64,000 bases of DNA from assembly GCF_050003625.1 (NCBI RefSeq), contig NC_134397.1, forward strand, positions 271,306,070-271,370,069, given 5' to 3'. Positions 11,800-23,732 of this stretch are shown piece after piece; position 1 is the first letter of the stretch, and each line of letters starts with the position of its first letter. Made by a program: the position numbers and the translations under genes. The notes under the pieces are model-generated. The model was not told the DNA's origin. It searched no databases and saw only the letters and a program-made list of their open reading frames with translations. The DNA is from Haematobia irritans (taxonomy: Eukaryota > Arthropoda > Insecta > Diptera > Muscidae).

Positions 11800-12350
11800 T
11801 TTGCCAGAATTGAAATATGGGGGTCGCTTATATGGGGGCTATATACAATTATGAACTTGATATGGACCAATTTTTGTGTGATTGGAAATCGATATATGTG
11901 AGGGATATATATAACTATAGACCGATATGGACCTAGTTAGGCATGGTTGTTAACGACCAAATACTAGCACAATGTACCAAATTTCAACTCACTGGGATGA
12001 AATTTGCTCCTCCAAGAGGCTCCAAAACCAAATCTCGGGATCGGTTTATATGGGGCTATATATGATTATGGACTGATATGGACCGATATGGCCCATTTGC
12101 AATACCATCCGACCTACATCAATAAAAACTACTTGTGCCAAGTGTCACGTCGATAGCTTGTTTCGTTCGGAAGTTAGCGTGATTTTAACAGACGGACGGA
12201 CGGACGGACATGCTCAGATCGACTCAGAATTTCACCACGACCCAGAATATATATACTTTATGGGGTCTTGGAGCAATATTTCGATGTGTTACAAATGGAA
12301 TGACAAAGTTAATATACCCCCCATCCTATGGCGGAGGGTATAAAAATTAT
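11800..12350. mobile_element. dispersed repeat of the GACGGACGGACG type
   Basis: Contains repeated short blocks TATGGGGGCTATATA / ATATGGACC, a GACGGACGGACGGACATG run (12191-12209) and an end motif GGCGGAGGGTATAAAAATT (12332-12350). This resembles a common class of dipteran interspersed repeat with internal short tandem motifs. The element at 39311-40812 has the same style of internal organisation. The left boundary is uncertain. Confidence 0.5.
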
Positions 12351-13953
12351 GAATAATTCTGGTGTAACCGGAATTTGACGTTAGAGTTAATTTGTGTAAT
12401 ATTCTATTGAAATATATGTAGACAAATCAGTGTTGGCATCATCTTAATCGCAAATTGTCAAAATACATTAATTTTCTATTTATTTGTATATAATACAAAT
12501 AAAATACATCAAATGTAAGGAGAACATTGCAATCTGTTTTTCGAGTTTTAGATTAAAGTTAAATAAAAAATGAGACTTACAAAATATATTTAGTGTAAAT
12601 AAGACAAAAACTCACAATGTAAATAATCAATTTAATATTAAGAAAACATTTTTATGGCCATAAATATAAATATATAATTTTTCGTTTAATTAATTACTTA
12701 ATCACACAGCCTTTAGAAAGTTTTACTGATTTTGTACTTAAATTTTGTTTATAGTCATTTCAAAAAGCCATTTAATGTTTAAAAAAACGAAACACTCTAA
12801 TTTATTCCAAGCTTATAAATGTTGTTTCATTTCTATTGCTAACATAAAATCTATAAAATTATAACACTCATAACAGGTGCATTTAAAACTTTATTTTGTA
12901 ATCAGGTCAATGAAATTGAAATAATATAAAACAATAAATAGTTTTATTTAAAACATGTAATAAATAGATAGATGTGATTTTAAGGATAACTGGCAGTAAA
13001 ATAAGAAAAAATTTTGTACTCATTTCAAATTAATAATTATTGCGATACTAAAAAAACAAATACTGAGATATTCGCAAAATATAATTTTTAATTTTTTATA
13101 TTAAGAATGAGCTTTTCTGTCTTATTTTAACCTGAACCAAATCCTTAAATATCAAGTTATAGAAGACAAAAACAGATAATAGCAACATTGTTAGATATCT
13201 AGAATACTATGGTCTATTTTTACAAAAAATAACCATAAATTAAAGTATATAAAATTGAAATATTTTGAAGAATAAAATTAATATTAAGTGTAATAAATGT
13301 AATTGTCAATTTAACATAACAAGATATTAGTATATATTGCAAAGTAAATGTAATATATTATTTAACAAATTATAATAATATAATTTTTAAATATTTTTTT
13401 AGATAGTAGTTTTTGTAATAGTTGCATGTTACAAATGCATGGCACTTCATATTTTAATTTTGTAGATTTGCAAGATGGTTTTCATTACCAGAAATACATA
13501 TTTTTGACGAAAGTAGAAAATTATTCTAAAGATACGTGAAATAATAGAAAGCTTATCATGCAAAATATTCTTAAACCTAGAACACTAAACCTCTTTTTTA
13601 CATTTTAATACAAAAACTCACTTGTTTAAAAAGTACAAAATGTTCATGTATAAAATAATTTGTTTTATTAAAAATACAACTTTTCTTGAAGAATACTAAA
13701 TTTTGCAAATATTACATAAAAAAATTAAAATAAAAAGTAAATTTTTTTTCATAATTTTACAAAAATGTTGCATCAAATGCCGGGTTTAGTATTCTAGGGT
13801 TAAAGTTAGGCTCTTTAAACTTTCTAAAGACTTATTTCAGGCATGTAGAGTTAATTTGATCGCACATAATTTTCTGTAAATTTAAATGACGGACATTTTA
13901 AAATCCCCCAAAGTTTCAGTTAATCAAAAACATTTTCTTAAAAGTACCTAGGT

Positions 13954-14604
13954 ACACTGAAAAAAATATTGTCGTGAGACCAAAGATTTCATGTCTTTAA
14001 AATACGAATGCAAATTTTGCTTAACATAGAAGACGCATTTCTCTAATATAAAACTTTTTTTCGTTGTCCAAAAGTCGATAAACTTTTCAATGATGTCGTA
14101 TTGTCCTTATAATTAAGTGATTTCACTTAAAAATGGATATCATAACATGAAAGAAAAAATGTTTGGGCTACTTGACTTTAATAATTCAGAAAAATTCTTT
14201 AAATTTAATGAAATTGTCTTTAAATTTGTTGTCTTTTTGCATCTTGACTACAAAGCAAAAAATCGTTCAAATATACGACATGGTTTTCAACACTTTATTT
14301 TAAAGACGTTTTTTACTTGAAACATAGCATAATATCTATTGGAAGTCGAGTCTTAATTTGGAAAATTCAGTTGTCGTTAACTCGTTTTTAAAACACTTTA
14401 ATAGCATATGAAAAAAAGCTGAAAAAGCGAAAAATTAAAATTTGCTTCCTATGTTAGAAGCAAGTACACAAAACCCAAATTTAAAAGAGAATTGTGTCTT
14501 AAAAGTATCCTTACTTGTATTCTCCGCTTCTTTGGCTCGGAATCAAAACCAAAAATTTTAAAGTAAAGACAAAATCTTTGGAACCGGGCATGCTTTTTTC
14601 AGTA
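13954..14604 (+). mobile_element. non-autonomous element E, full copy (ACACTGAAAAAA termini)
   Basis: Starts ACACTGAAAAAAATATTGTC and ends TTTTTTCAGTA, so it has short terminal inverted repeats. A full inverted copy is at 38543-39127, a 5' half is at 28019-28340, and a further copy at about 37968-41065 is split by another insertion. It is non-coding. The 67-codon frame at 14117-14320 is not conserved as a protein between copies as far as I can see. Confidence 0.8.
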
Positions 14605-14669
14605 TAGCTTAGTAAGTATGGTACCATATGGGTTAATAAAGTTTAGTAACATCAATATGGTACCCAGTG

Positions 14670-15074
14670 CAGAGAATGAAGCCATTTTTGACGGCGACGG
14701 CTGACACTAAATTTGTCTATTCGGCGGTGACATTTATGAGGGTTTCAAAGCTTCTCTAAGTGGTTTCACTGCAATGTGGAACGCCGTTCGGACTCGGCTT
14801 TAAAAAGGAGATCCCTTGTCATTGAGCTTAACATGGAATCGGGCAGCACTCATTGATAAGAGAGAAGTTCACCAATGTGGTATCACAATGGACTGAATAG
14901 TCTAAGTGAGCCTGAAATATCGGGCTGCCACCCAACCTAACCTAACCTATATAAATCAATCAATATTTTGATTAATTGGCGGCTAAATTTTAGTCGAGAT
15001 GAGTTGACATATTTGTAGGCGGCGTCGATTGACAAAAAATGTTCGCCGTCGCGACTCGGCGGCTTTATTCTCTG
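14670..15074. mobile_element. hAT-like MITE with 8-bp target duplication
   Basis: Terminal inverted repeats CAGAGAATGAAGCC (14670) and GGCTTTATTCTCTG (ending 15074; one mismatch). The element is flanked on both sides by ACCCAGTG (14662-14669 and 15075-15082). An 8-bp duplication is the hallmark of hAT transposases. Inner sequence GGCGGCTAAATTTTAGTC recurs at about 50905 in a diverged copy. A SINE fragment is inserted inside. Confidence 0.8.
14726..14949 (+). mobile_element. 5'-truncated tRNA-derived SINE nested in the hAT-like MITE
   Basis: Matches the body and tail of the SINE at 24991 from GGTGACATTTATGAGG to the CCTAACCTAACCTA tail; the tRNA-like head is missing. Truncation from the 5' end is typical of LINE-mediated insertion. 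It lies wholly within the 14670-15074 element, so it is younger than that element. Confidence 0.85.
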
Positions 15075-15078
15075 ACCC

Positions 15079-15144
15079 AGTGTTATCGTTGTGCGACTTT
15101 AGTCGCGCCCATCAATGATTTTGAATTTTTCAACGATAACACTG
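15079..15144. repeat. 66-bp element with perfect 14-bp inverted ends
   Basis: CAGTGTTATCGTTG at the left is exactly inverted as CAACGATAACACTG at the right. The interior is 38 bp. The left end overlaps the right target duplication of the hAT-like MITE, so the MITE appears to have inserted into or next to this small element. Confidence 0.75.
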
Positions 15145-16805
15145 AGGACACCTATATGAAAACATAGATATAGATTAGCAACTAATACTTTTTCGGCTTC
15201 GATTAGTAAATGACAAATTTACAAATTTATATAAGCTACATAAATTTGTAAATGGTTTATTCGGTTGAAAGTACTAACCATAGTTACCAAGGTACTAACC
15301 ATAAAACATAGAACATTTCAAAATACATTTGGGAAACAAATTAGGGCAGTCTCAAATTATTTTGAAAGTATTTAAATAGAGCGACACTGACATCCTTTGT
15401 AATATTGGGGAGTCCAAGTAGATACGATTGGACCTCACAATTGGCCCCTTTAGATCTATGCAGATATACATAGAAATTATGATCAGATCTAACTCCATAG
15501 TAATAAGATATGATTAGATTACTCATGACTAATAATATCAAATTAGGCCTTTCATTTTTTAACTTGGGATACGAAAAATATTCCTATAATACGAAGGAAA
15601 ATGTCTACTACACTTAAGCGTTTGAGAATCTAAGTTAATTTGCTAGAATACCCATGAAAGAATGGCTGGATTTAATTAGATATGATTAGATCTCAAAACT
15701 GGCCCTGATATGATGAACTATCAGAATTAACTACATAAAGGGCTATATATAATTGTATCTTGGCCAACATTGAGATCTGATCAAATCTAACTCCATAGCA
15801 ATTATCATCATATCTTACCAATTTTAGAATCTGCTCATATCAAATTAGATTTATCAATGATTACTCGGGTAGGTAGTCAATTCACATATTCTAGAAACTT
15901 CATATAAGTTTGCACTATTAAATTTATAACAATAAAATATGAAACATTTCTACCTATACTTATAATTGGTTTCTACGATACCTAAGCATATAATAAATTT
16001 AATTAGTTTTAATTAGTATTTCTCACATTTGACCTGATCACTACTCACCGCAAAAACAAACACATAGCTGATATTGTAAATTATCACTTTAACACAGCAC
16101 CAGTTATAAAACAAAATAAGTTATTGCATGGTGAATGTTTACAATTATTTATTATTTAATGTTTGTGTAGAGCTTGCAAATGTAATTTAGTTCTTCCTAG
16201 CCAAAAGCACATAATATATATTTTTAAAGAAAGAAAAAGAGAAACATATTTATCAAATTGTTTTATTTCATTTGAATTCTTTTGTTTTTGTGTTTGTTCA
16301 TATGTATATCTTTTGCATATAAATAAATGCTTCCTTCAGTCATGATACTACATAAATGGGCTTTCAATTGTTGACTTTGTGTCACCCTACATACTTAATA
16401 TTCGTACATACATACATGTCATGTCAAGTTGCATAAGAACTTTGTCCCAAACAAAACTTATTTCCAAAACAACTTTTTTATGAAATCAAAACATATTGAA
16501 ATAACCCCCGTCTCACATAAATATAAATGTTCAAAATTATGACATTCTACATTCATATTCACAAAATTAAAAAAAAAAAATTAAACACACACTCATTGTA
16601 CCAGCCCACAAAACACCACTTACCACTACTACTACTACAACTACTACTTCATACTAAATAATCCCCAAACAAATTTAAATAAGACAAAAATTGTTGAAAA
16701 AATCTATGAATTAATAACAACAAAAAAACATAGAAACTGACAGAGACCACTTTAAATGTATAATAACTTTATTATATTCTTCTATAATACTATTATATTA
16801 TAAAG

Positions 16806-16958
16806 GTCCATGAAGCTGATGCCTGTTTAGTGCTGGCAAATAAATATTGTCAGGATCCAGATGCCGAAGATGCTGCCAATATAATGCGCGTCATTTCTAT
16901 CAAAAATTATAGTGATGATATAAGAGTTATTATACAATTAATGCAATATCACAATAAG
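16806..16958 (+). CDS. slo: slo constitutive exon: RCK1 core
   Basis: 153 nt, 51 whole codons, starting [20 protein letters not shown] and ending [10 protein letters not shown]. It is the RCK1 Rossmann-like core, essentially as in Drosophila Slo. The acceptor is AAAG|GTC and the donor AAG|GTAATA; both junctions are phase 0, matching the alternative exons upstream and the exon downstream. Confidence 0.97.
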
Positions 16959-17595
16959 GTAATAATATTGGTTTTAAATTCAATTCAATATTGCTAGAGT
17001 ACTAAAACAAAAGAAAAGTAAAAGAAATTATGAAAAAAAAAAATAAACACACGCACTCTCTTAAAAAACGTATGCATGTATACCGGAAGTGGATATTGAG
17101 TACGACCACTTGCGTCAAGAGATTAAGCAGGTGGCGATAATGATTTTTTAAAGCAAAAGCTCTGTAAACTATTTGTTGTTGTAACTCGTTTGTTATATGT
17201 ATTGTGTTGTCACCCTCTGTGTGTGCTATAACCACCAAGTCCGTTCATGGTCCATAATGTCCTAAGAAATCGATCACCTTTGATCATTCATTCACAATAC
17301 CACAAATCGGTGAATGAACGTTTGCCTCTCCCTCTATCTTTTGATCCTGGCGGATCATTCATTCAGTTTATAGAAAAAAATCTCTCTTTTTAATGAACTT
17401 AAAATAAGAAAGCTCAATACCACATATCCACTTAATACTCGTTGTAACAATGCGCCATTGATCCTTCCAGTAGAAAATGATGACTTCCCCGGGAAGTTGT
17501 TGAGTTGTTCCGTAAACGGCTTTTGATGTTGTTAATGTTCAATTTTTTGTATTTTATAAGCAATTTTTATTTGTAATTCCGAAATCCATTTATAG
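16959..17595 (+). other. slo intron
   Basis: Short intron (637 bp) with an A run near 17033 and ACACACG-type low complexity. GATCATTCATTC occurs twice (17282 and 17353). No exon or mobile element is seen. Confidence 0.7.
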
Positions 17596-17751
17596 GCCTA
17601 TTTACTAAATATTCCTTCGTGGGATTGGAAACAGGGTGACGATGTCATCTGTTTGGCTGAGCTGAAGCTGGGTTTTATCGCACAAAGTTGTTTGGCGCCA
17701 GGATTTTCCACCATGATGGCCAATCTGTTTGCCATGCGTTCATTCAAAACG
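17596..17751 (+). CDS. slo: slo constitutive exon: RCK1, [14 protein letters not shown] segment
   Basis: 156 nt, 52 codons, starting [20 protein letters not shown] and including [20 protein letters not shown] at the end. This is the most conserved part of RCK1, on the face that contacts the channel gate linker and neighbouring subunits. The acceptor is TATAG|GCC and the donor ACG|GTAAGT. The frames open on the other strand over this exon are shadows. Confidence 0.97.
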
Positions 17752-18127
17752 GTAAGTTCGATTCTCTCACAAAAACTAACAAAATCAATCGTTTCTATTG
17801 GGTATCCTGTGGGGGAAAATACCCAAAAAGAGTTACTTTCAACCATCACATCAACTATCAACAGAAAATCAAAACGAAAGCGAAAAAAGATCCATATGGC
17901 CTCCACCATATCTATGATGTAAGCTAAGAGAACCCCATTCTATTGCATATAAAGCAGTAGAATTCTCAAATAACTTTTTTAGATCTATGAAATGTTGATA
18001 TATGGCAACTCTACAATCATATTTCTCCTTCGCACATATCACTCTTACTACCACTTAGATAAAACAAAACAAAACCAAAACAAATTTTCAATAAACTTTG
18101 TATACTGATTTGATTGATTTGCTACAG
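17752..18127 (+). other. slo intron
   Basis: A 376-bp intron with a donor GTAAGT and an acceptor TTTGCTACAG. It is A+T-rich, with no other feature seen. The open frames running into it from the exon are read-through artefacts. Confidence 0.8.
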
Positions 18128-18240
18128 TCGCCAGACATGCAGTCTTGGACAAATGATTATCTTCGTGGCACAGGCATGGAAATGTACACAGAAACCTTGA
18201 GTCCGACATTTATCGGGATACCATTTGCTCAGGCTACTGA
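18128..18240 (+). CDS. slo: slo mutually exclusive exon, pair 2, variant 1
   Basis: 113 nt encoding SPDMQSWTNDYLRGTGMEMY then TETLSPTFIGIPFAQAT, with two bases of a Glu codon left at the end. It is the RCK1 intersubunit-interface segment. The acceptor is CTACAG|TCG; the donor is GA|GTAAGT. Its partner at 23620-23732 has the same length and phases. Because 113 is not a multiple of 3, only one can be used per message. This pair also exists in Drosophila slo. Confidence 0.96.
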
Positions 18241-20006
18241 GTAAGTTTACAAAAACATAAATGCAGGCAGTTGTTTTTCGATCTGAAAAAAATTATAAGT
18301 TTAATGAAAAACCTACATATTTTACACTATTATCAAAACCTAATACTCGTATGTCTATGGATATATTTTACATTTAATTACACTTACAAAAATACACAAT
18401 GTTCCAATTTGAATTCCATGTTTATATGTTTTCGTTTAATATTTCTGTTCAACATATGTCGAAATTATTTCATTATTCTTAGTTTTATTTTGACTTTTCA
18501 TTTGTGTTTTTTTTAATGTAATATTAATTCTGAATTGATGTTTTCACTGCAATCTCAACGTCAAGTTTTTGAGTTCGATATAAAATCTGAAAATTAGTTA
18601 AATCCTGAAATATGCAATATACCGACAAAATGTTACGCTCTGGAATATGTACCATGTAGGTATTCAGTTATTACGAAGATACTGCAATATATTTTCAAGC
18701 TGAATGTATCTACAACATATGGTAATACTTACATGTTTGGTTTCCAACATATCAAGATTTAACACTGATCCAAATTTGATCACGTAAAATAAATTGGTCT
18801 TTAAGCTCGTTTTTTGGTCTTAACTGATATAAAAAACAAAAGCTGGTGATATTTCTGAGTGTTTCAAAGTTTTTGTAAGTGGTTTCTCGATAATATAAAA
18901 CAACGTTCTGACTCGGCTATATACGCAGAGAAGGAATATGATCATTGATCACTTCTTAGAACAAAATGTTATTTTTGGATTTTGGAACATACCCCCAAAA
19001 CTGCCAACACGCAACACTGACATAGGAGAACATGATAACGTTGTATAAAGTCTCAATTCAACTGCCAGTATTGTTCCGTTGGAGTATTGTTCCAATTTAT
19101 ACGGTGTAAGATATTTTCTACTCCCAAAAATCTGCCCAAGTAAATTTACCCACTAAAAACCCCTCAAACATGAACTTTGGATGGTGGGAGGGAGGTAACA
19201 TTTTCCCGATAAAGTTTCTCTGGTGGATATTTCGTTTGCGTACCGATAACACAGTTTCCCAATATAATTCTTTTGCGAGAAAAAAGTGTAAACACTCTAT
19301 AATAACGTCTATACATGTTAGACGCTATAAATAGCAAATACAGTGAAACCTCTCAAACTTGGACACTCTGAAAATCGGACACCTCCCAAACAGGAACAGT
19401 TGTCTTGGGACGTTTGCTATATTAATACATTAAAATTAACCTCTCAAACTTCCCAAAGGTGGGTGTTCACTTGATATAACAATGCATTTATTTGGGTGGC
19501 AGAAATTTTTTCTAGAGGTGCATAGCGGGATTTATCACCCATTTCCGATTATAAATAACTGAGTTGATAAAGTGATTTTTTGATACATTTCGTCTGCCAA
19601 AAGCACCGTGGCACGACCGCGAGCCATTTGGTACTTTTTCATCACAATTACTCTATATAAAGTTATTCTGCCCTAAATGTGAACGTTTCTCAGATATCAA
19701 CTCAACTCTAAAAAATTATAAATAGCGGACATTGAAGAAATAAACATATACAAAAATGAGGATATTTTAGTTTTAATTACAGGATCTCAACATTTTTGAG
19801 AGGAATTTTATCTATACCACATTCGTCCTCAAATTTGAAATGTGATATTTTTTCCACCACACTGAGGAACAGAATATTATAAGATATTGTATATATTTGA
19901 AATGCGCAGAAGGAGACGAATGTCTTTAGCAATAATGCTTAAAGCCGCTCCCTGAGCCGGTTGCCACAGTTGGTGGAATTCTACAAAAAATTATAATTTT
20001 TTTACT

Positions 20007-20256
20007 GCCACCGTGGTGCAATGGTTAGCATGTCCGCCTTGCATACACAAGGTCGTGGGTTCGTTTCCTGCTTCGACCGAACACTAAAAAGTTTTTCAGC
20101 GGTGGATTATCCCACCTCAGTAATGCTGGTGACATTTCAAAGCTTCTCTAAGTGGTTTCACTGCAATGTGGAACGCCGTTCGGACTCGGCTATAAAAAGG
20201 AAGTCCCTTGTCATTGAGTTTAACATGGAATCTAACCTAAACTAACCTAACCTACT
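20007..20256 (+). mobile_element. tRNA-derived SINE, internally deleted copy
   Basis: Begins GCCACCGTGGTGCAATGGTT (pol III A-box-like TGGTGCAATGG) with a B-box-like GGTTCGTTTCC, then the shared SINE body to ACATGGAATC, after which about 90 bp present in other copies are missing before the AACCTAACCT tail. The 74-codon frame here is a repeat artefact. Confidence 0.85.
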
Positions 20257-20309
20257 GTGGATTGGTAGAATTCTTGATTTTGGTAGATTTTGCAAAGAGG
20301 TACTTCTTC

Positions 20310-20625
20310 ATAAATTTTCTATTGAAATAAACTTTTGACAAAATGTTCTATAGAAATAAAATTTTTACAAAATTTTCTATAGAAATAAAATTTTTACAAA
20401 ATTTTCATTAGAAATAAAATTTTTACAAAATTTTCTATAGAAATAAAATTTTTACAAAATTTTCTATAGAAATAAAATTTTTACAAAATTTTCGCAGAAA
20501 TAAAATTTTTACAAAATTTTCGCAGAAATAAAATTTTTACAAAATTTTCGCAGAAATAAAATTTTTAATTTCCTGCAGAAATAAAATTTGACAGAATTTT
20601 CTATAGGAATAAAATTTTGCAAAAT
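20310..20625. repeat. minisatellite, unit about 28-29 bp
   Basis: About ten head-to-tail units of the type TCTATAGAAATAAAATTTTT followed by ACAAAATT; the later units carry TCGCAGAAAT instead of TCTATAGAAAT, so at least two sub-variants amplified separately. It lies directly 3' of the SINE. Arrays of this type are common in calyptrate introns (from memory). Confidence 0.9.
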
Positions 20626-21676
20626 AAGATCTTTTTTAGAAAATCTAAAAGAATTTTACAAATCGGTCTAGATTTAAATATACGTATACTTTTACAACAG
20701 TCTTTAAATGTAATTTTTGTTAATTTTAGCACTTTTTGGCTTCGAAAAGTACTTTTTTTAACACATTTTTACTACTTTTTCGGCAACATCATTTATCATC
20801 CCCGATAAATAACTGCACCCATAATCTAGTGACAGGCTTGTATATTTATATAATGTCGGGACTTCAAAATTTTATTAACAAAATCCCTTTTGCGAACTCA
20901 AAAACTTTCACATAGGTTGATTTTCTTTTCTTCTGTAAAATTTACAACTTCAATGTGTTTCGTATATCCCAAACCAAAGAAAACAAGTCAACATCAAAAA
21001 ATACTACTTGTATTGTTGTATTTATTGCTATAATAAATAAGAAAAAATATGTTGAGAATATCTTTGTCTATTTGAAAATATAAATATTTGTTCCTTAATG
21101 TGTTTAAGACAAAAAAATTATAAATTGATTGCCTTCGATGTTGTGAAAAAGCTTTTTATATTATACATATATCATAGTATTGCTCTAAGAGAACTAAGAA
21201 AAAAAAAATATGTTTTATTTTATGTATTTGGTTCATAACATGTTATTGTTATAATTTGTATTTTATTTCATATACATACATATTACTGTTACTAAATATT
21301 AATATACAATTCTCTATAAAAATATTACCTATTACAGTGATAAACTTTATACATGTTCAGTTTATAATGTTAATGTACATTTATAAAGAATAATTGTTTT
21401 ATTGAACGAGGGCGGTATGATAATTAAGTGTACTATATATATATAGATTATAATAATGATAATATGCCTGATCAATATTGTTAAATATTTTTGATACTTT
21501 TAACAATTTTTTTATAGATATTCCATGAAATATGTAAGTGGAATTGCCAATTAATATGCTTCTCATATTAATAATCAACATATCGGCCTCGTACGAATTA
21601 CTCATGTACATAAATGTGGATGTTATTATATTGAAAGTTTGTATTCATCTATACGGATTACGAAAAATGGTGTAGA

Positions 21677-22226
21677 GTAAGTGCAGCAAATGTGGTACAG
21701 GCTGGTAATGTGATATAGTAGCTGTTTTCTCTACGAATAACTAAATCATGCTGAATAGATTGCGGCTTTCAGAGAATGAAGCAATCAAAGATCAGTTTGA
21801 TTTTTGCATCTTGTGCCAGTCCCATTGACCTATGTTAGAATGTTTTTTTTTGTGGTTCTTAATTATTTCGTTTTGTGTGAACGTATATTTTCAATTCATT
21901 AATTTGGGGATGTAAATAACTAACGAGTACTAAATAAGCATAAAATTGCAATTGCGATATATATCGTGCATTTATGTTTTTTACAACAAATATTTACATT
22001 ATGGTGTACCATATTACCTGCACATTTTATGCATTCGTGATTAATGAGTTTTTTTTAATAAATTCGCAAATATATCTGAAATTATGGGTTTCTTATTTTT
22101 CGCCCTTAGTTGCGTGGATGGCTAACACTAGTAAACTGAATGTGGTAAAATCTTATCCTCGGCGGACAAAAACAAAAAATTTGCCTATCGAAAAATAAAT
22201 GGGTATACCACATTTGCTGCACTTAC
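21677..22226. mobile_element. inverted-repeat element, 550 bp
   Basis: GTAAGTGCAGCAAATGTGG at the left and CCACATTTGCTGCACTTAC at the right form perfect terminal inverted repeats (21 bp in full). The interior is A+T-rich, and a 74-codon frame (21974-22198) shows no recognisable domain. The superfamily cannot be assigned without a defined target duplication. Confidence 0.75.
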
Positions 22227-23150
22227 CATATATCGCTTTATGCTACGAGGGTTAAATGTTTGAAGAATGTCCATTAAAATAACCTTTTGGAACCTTCGAT
22301 TCGTTTTTACATCGCTCCAAATATCTGATATTTTTCTCATATCTACGTCAGATATTTATGTAGAACTATAATATGCGATTATATTCAAAAAGTGCAACTC
22401 TCATGTCTACTGATTTTTTTAATCAAACAAAATACAAATTTGTTCCTCAAAATTTACTGTATCAAATGCTCACTTAGTAAGATAAATAAAAAATAACCGT
22501 TTTAAAGCAAAATAATTGTTTTAAATTTGTCATAAATTAGTTACATAAATAAATAATAATTACTTTTTATTTTATTCGGTCTTGGGTATTTTACCAATAC
22601 AGAAGAAAATGTAAAAATTTATTAAACACACACTTTCATTTTTATTACATCAAACATTAAAAATGCACATGAGTTCTTTCAAAATAAAACATTAAGTCCC
22701 ATGTAAAAAATGATGAAATAAATGTTTAAACTGATTGTACTTTGGAAATGAGTACAACTCTTTTGTATTGAATATGGGCATAAATGTACAAAACTATTTT
22801 AGATCCAAGGACACGACTTAATCAATAAATACTTAAATACATACCACTCACACACACATGCACGCACACACATACTCAACGACATAAATACAAAGCTATA
22901 AATTAGGATAGTGCTACAGTAAGTTAAGGCTACAGCAACAGCAGAAAAGAAATCTAAGCTCAAAGCTTTTCAAAATATGCCATTTTTTAATTTTGAACTA
23001 TCATTATTTATATTGCAAGTGTACATAATTTTTGTTGCCAAAGAAATTCGACAAAACATCCTGATTCCGTTTGATATCAAACGCATTGTAGTTCACTTCA
23101 GTTAGCATGATTATCAGTGCATATTTCCCAGGAAACAACCAATCCATGGT

Positions 23151-23175
23151 GATGATGATGATGATGATGATGATG
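23151..23175. repeat. (GAT)n microsatellite
   Basis: About eight uninterrupted GAT repeats. On the minus strand this creates a run of Ile codons in a spurious open frame. It may be length-polymorphic. Confidence 0.95.
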
Positions 23176-23619
23176 TGCACCCATTTGGATATGTTTGCCC
23201 TTCCCAAAAACAATTTGACAAAAGGTTGTTTGTATTCGCAGCACTCAATCCAACGGCGACTATTGAACATGTGAACCTTCTCTCTAGCTTTATTTCAATC
23301 TATCTGTCCTGTGACCCACACACAACCCACTTAGAACTGATGATATTAGCAATCTGCTATTAACAATCTTATCTGTCATCATCTTGAGAAACATACACCT
23401 TTACAAAACCATGCATCGAAACTAATATCAAATCATTTTATCCTGTTCAGAAAAATACGATAAGAAAAAACAAAAAATAAAATCAAAACATCTATAATAA
23501 AAACAACCACAAATGAAGAAAACTTTTAACCAACCAATCAACCCACCAATCAATCAACCCACTTTGAAACCTTTACAAAAAATCATAATCATACAAAACT
23601 TTGTATATTTAACTTTCAG

Positions 23620-23732
23620 TCTCCAGATACTCAGGCCTGGCAAAATGATTATCTTCAAGGTACAGGGTGTGAGATGTACACCGAAACCCTATCACCTTCA
23701 TTTACCGGCATGACATTCCCACAAGCCAGCGA
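23620..23732 (+). CDS. slo: slo mutually exclusive exon, pair 2, variant 2
   Basis: 113 nt encoding SPDTQAWQNDYLQGTGCEMY then TETLSPSFTGMTFPQAS, with two bases of Glu at the end. The acceptor AACTTTCAG|TCT is stronger than that of variant 1; the donor is GA|GTAAGA. It differs from variant 1 mainly at the ends (M/T, S/A, T/Q, R/Q, M/C, I/T, IP/MT, A/P, T/S). The extra Cys in place of Met could alter redox sensitivity, but that is only inference. Confidence 0.96.

Larger units (their letters stand above)
9360..16805 (+). other. slo intron, repeat-rich
   Basis: A 7.4-kb intron. Elements identified inside it: a TTAA-flanked MITE (11221-11374), imperfect direct repeats (about 11411-11740), a GACGGACG-type repeat element (about 11800-12350), an ACTGAAAAAA-family element (13954-14604), a hAT-like MITE with nested SINE fragment (14670-15074), and a 66-bp palindromic element (15079-15144). 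The rest (9360-11200, 12350-13950, 15150-16800) is A+T-rich with no supported feature; around 15400-15850 a GATCAGATCTAA-like motif recurs. Confidence 0.7.
18241..23619 (+). other. slo intron between the second exclusive pair
   Basis: A 5.4-kb intron. It holds a degenerate GAGGAACAGAATATTATAA-type repeat (about 19855-19962), a SINE (20007-20256), a 28-29-bp minisatellite (20310-20625), an inverted-repeat element (21677-22226) and a (GAT)n microsatellite (23151-23175). The segments 18241-19850, 20626-21670 and 22230-23145 are A+T-rich with nothing I can support. Confidence 0.7.
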
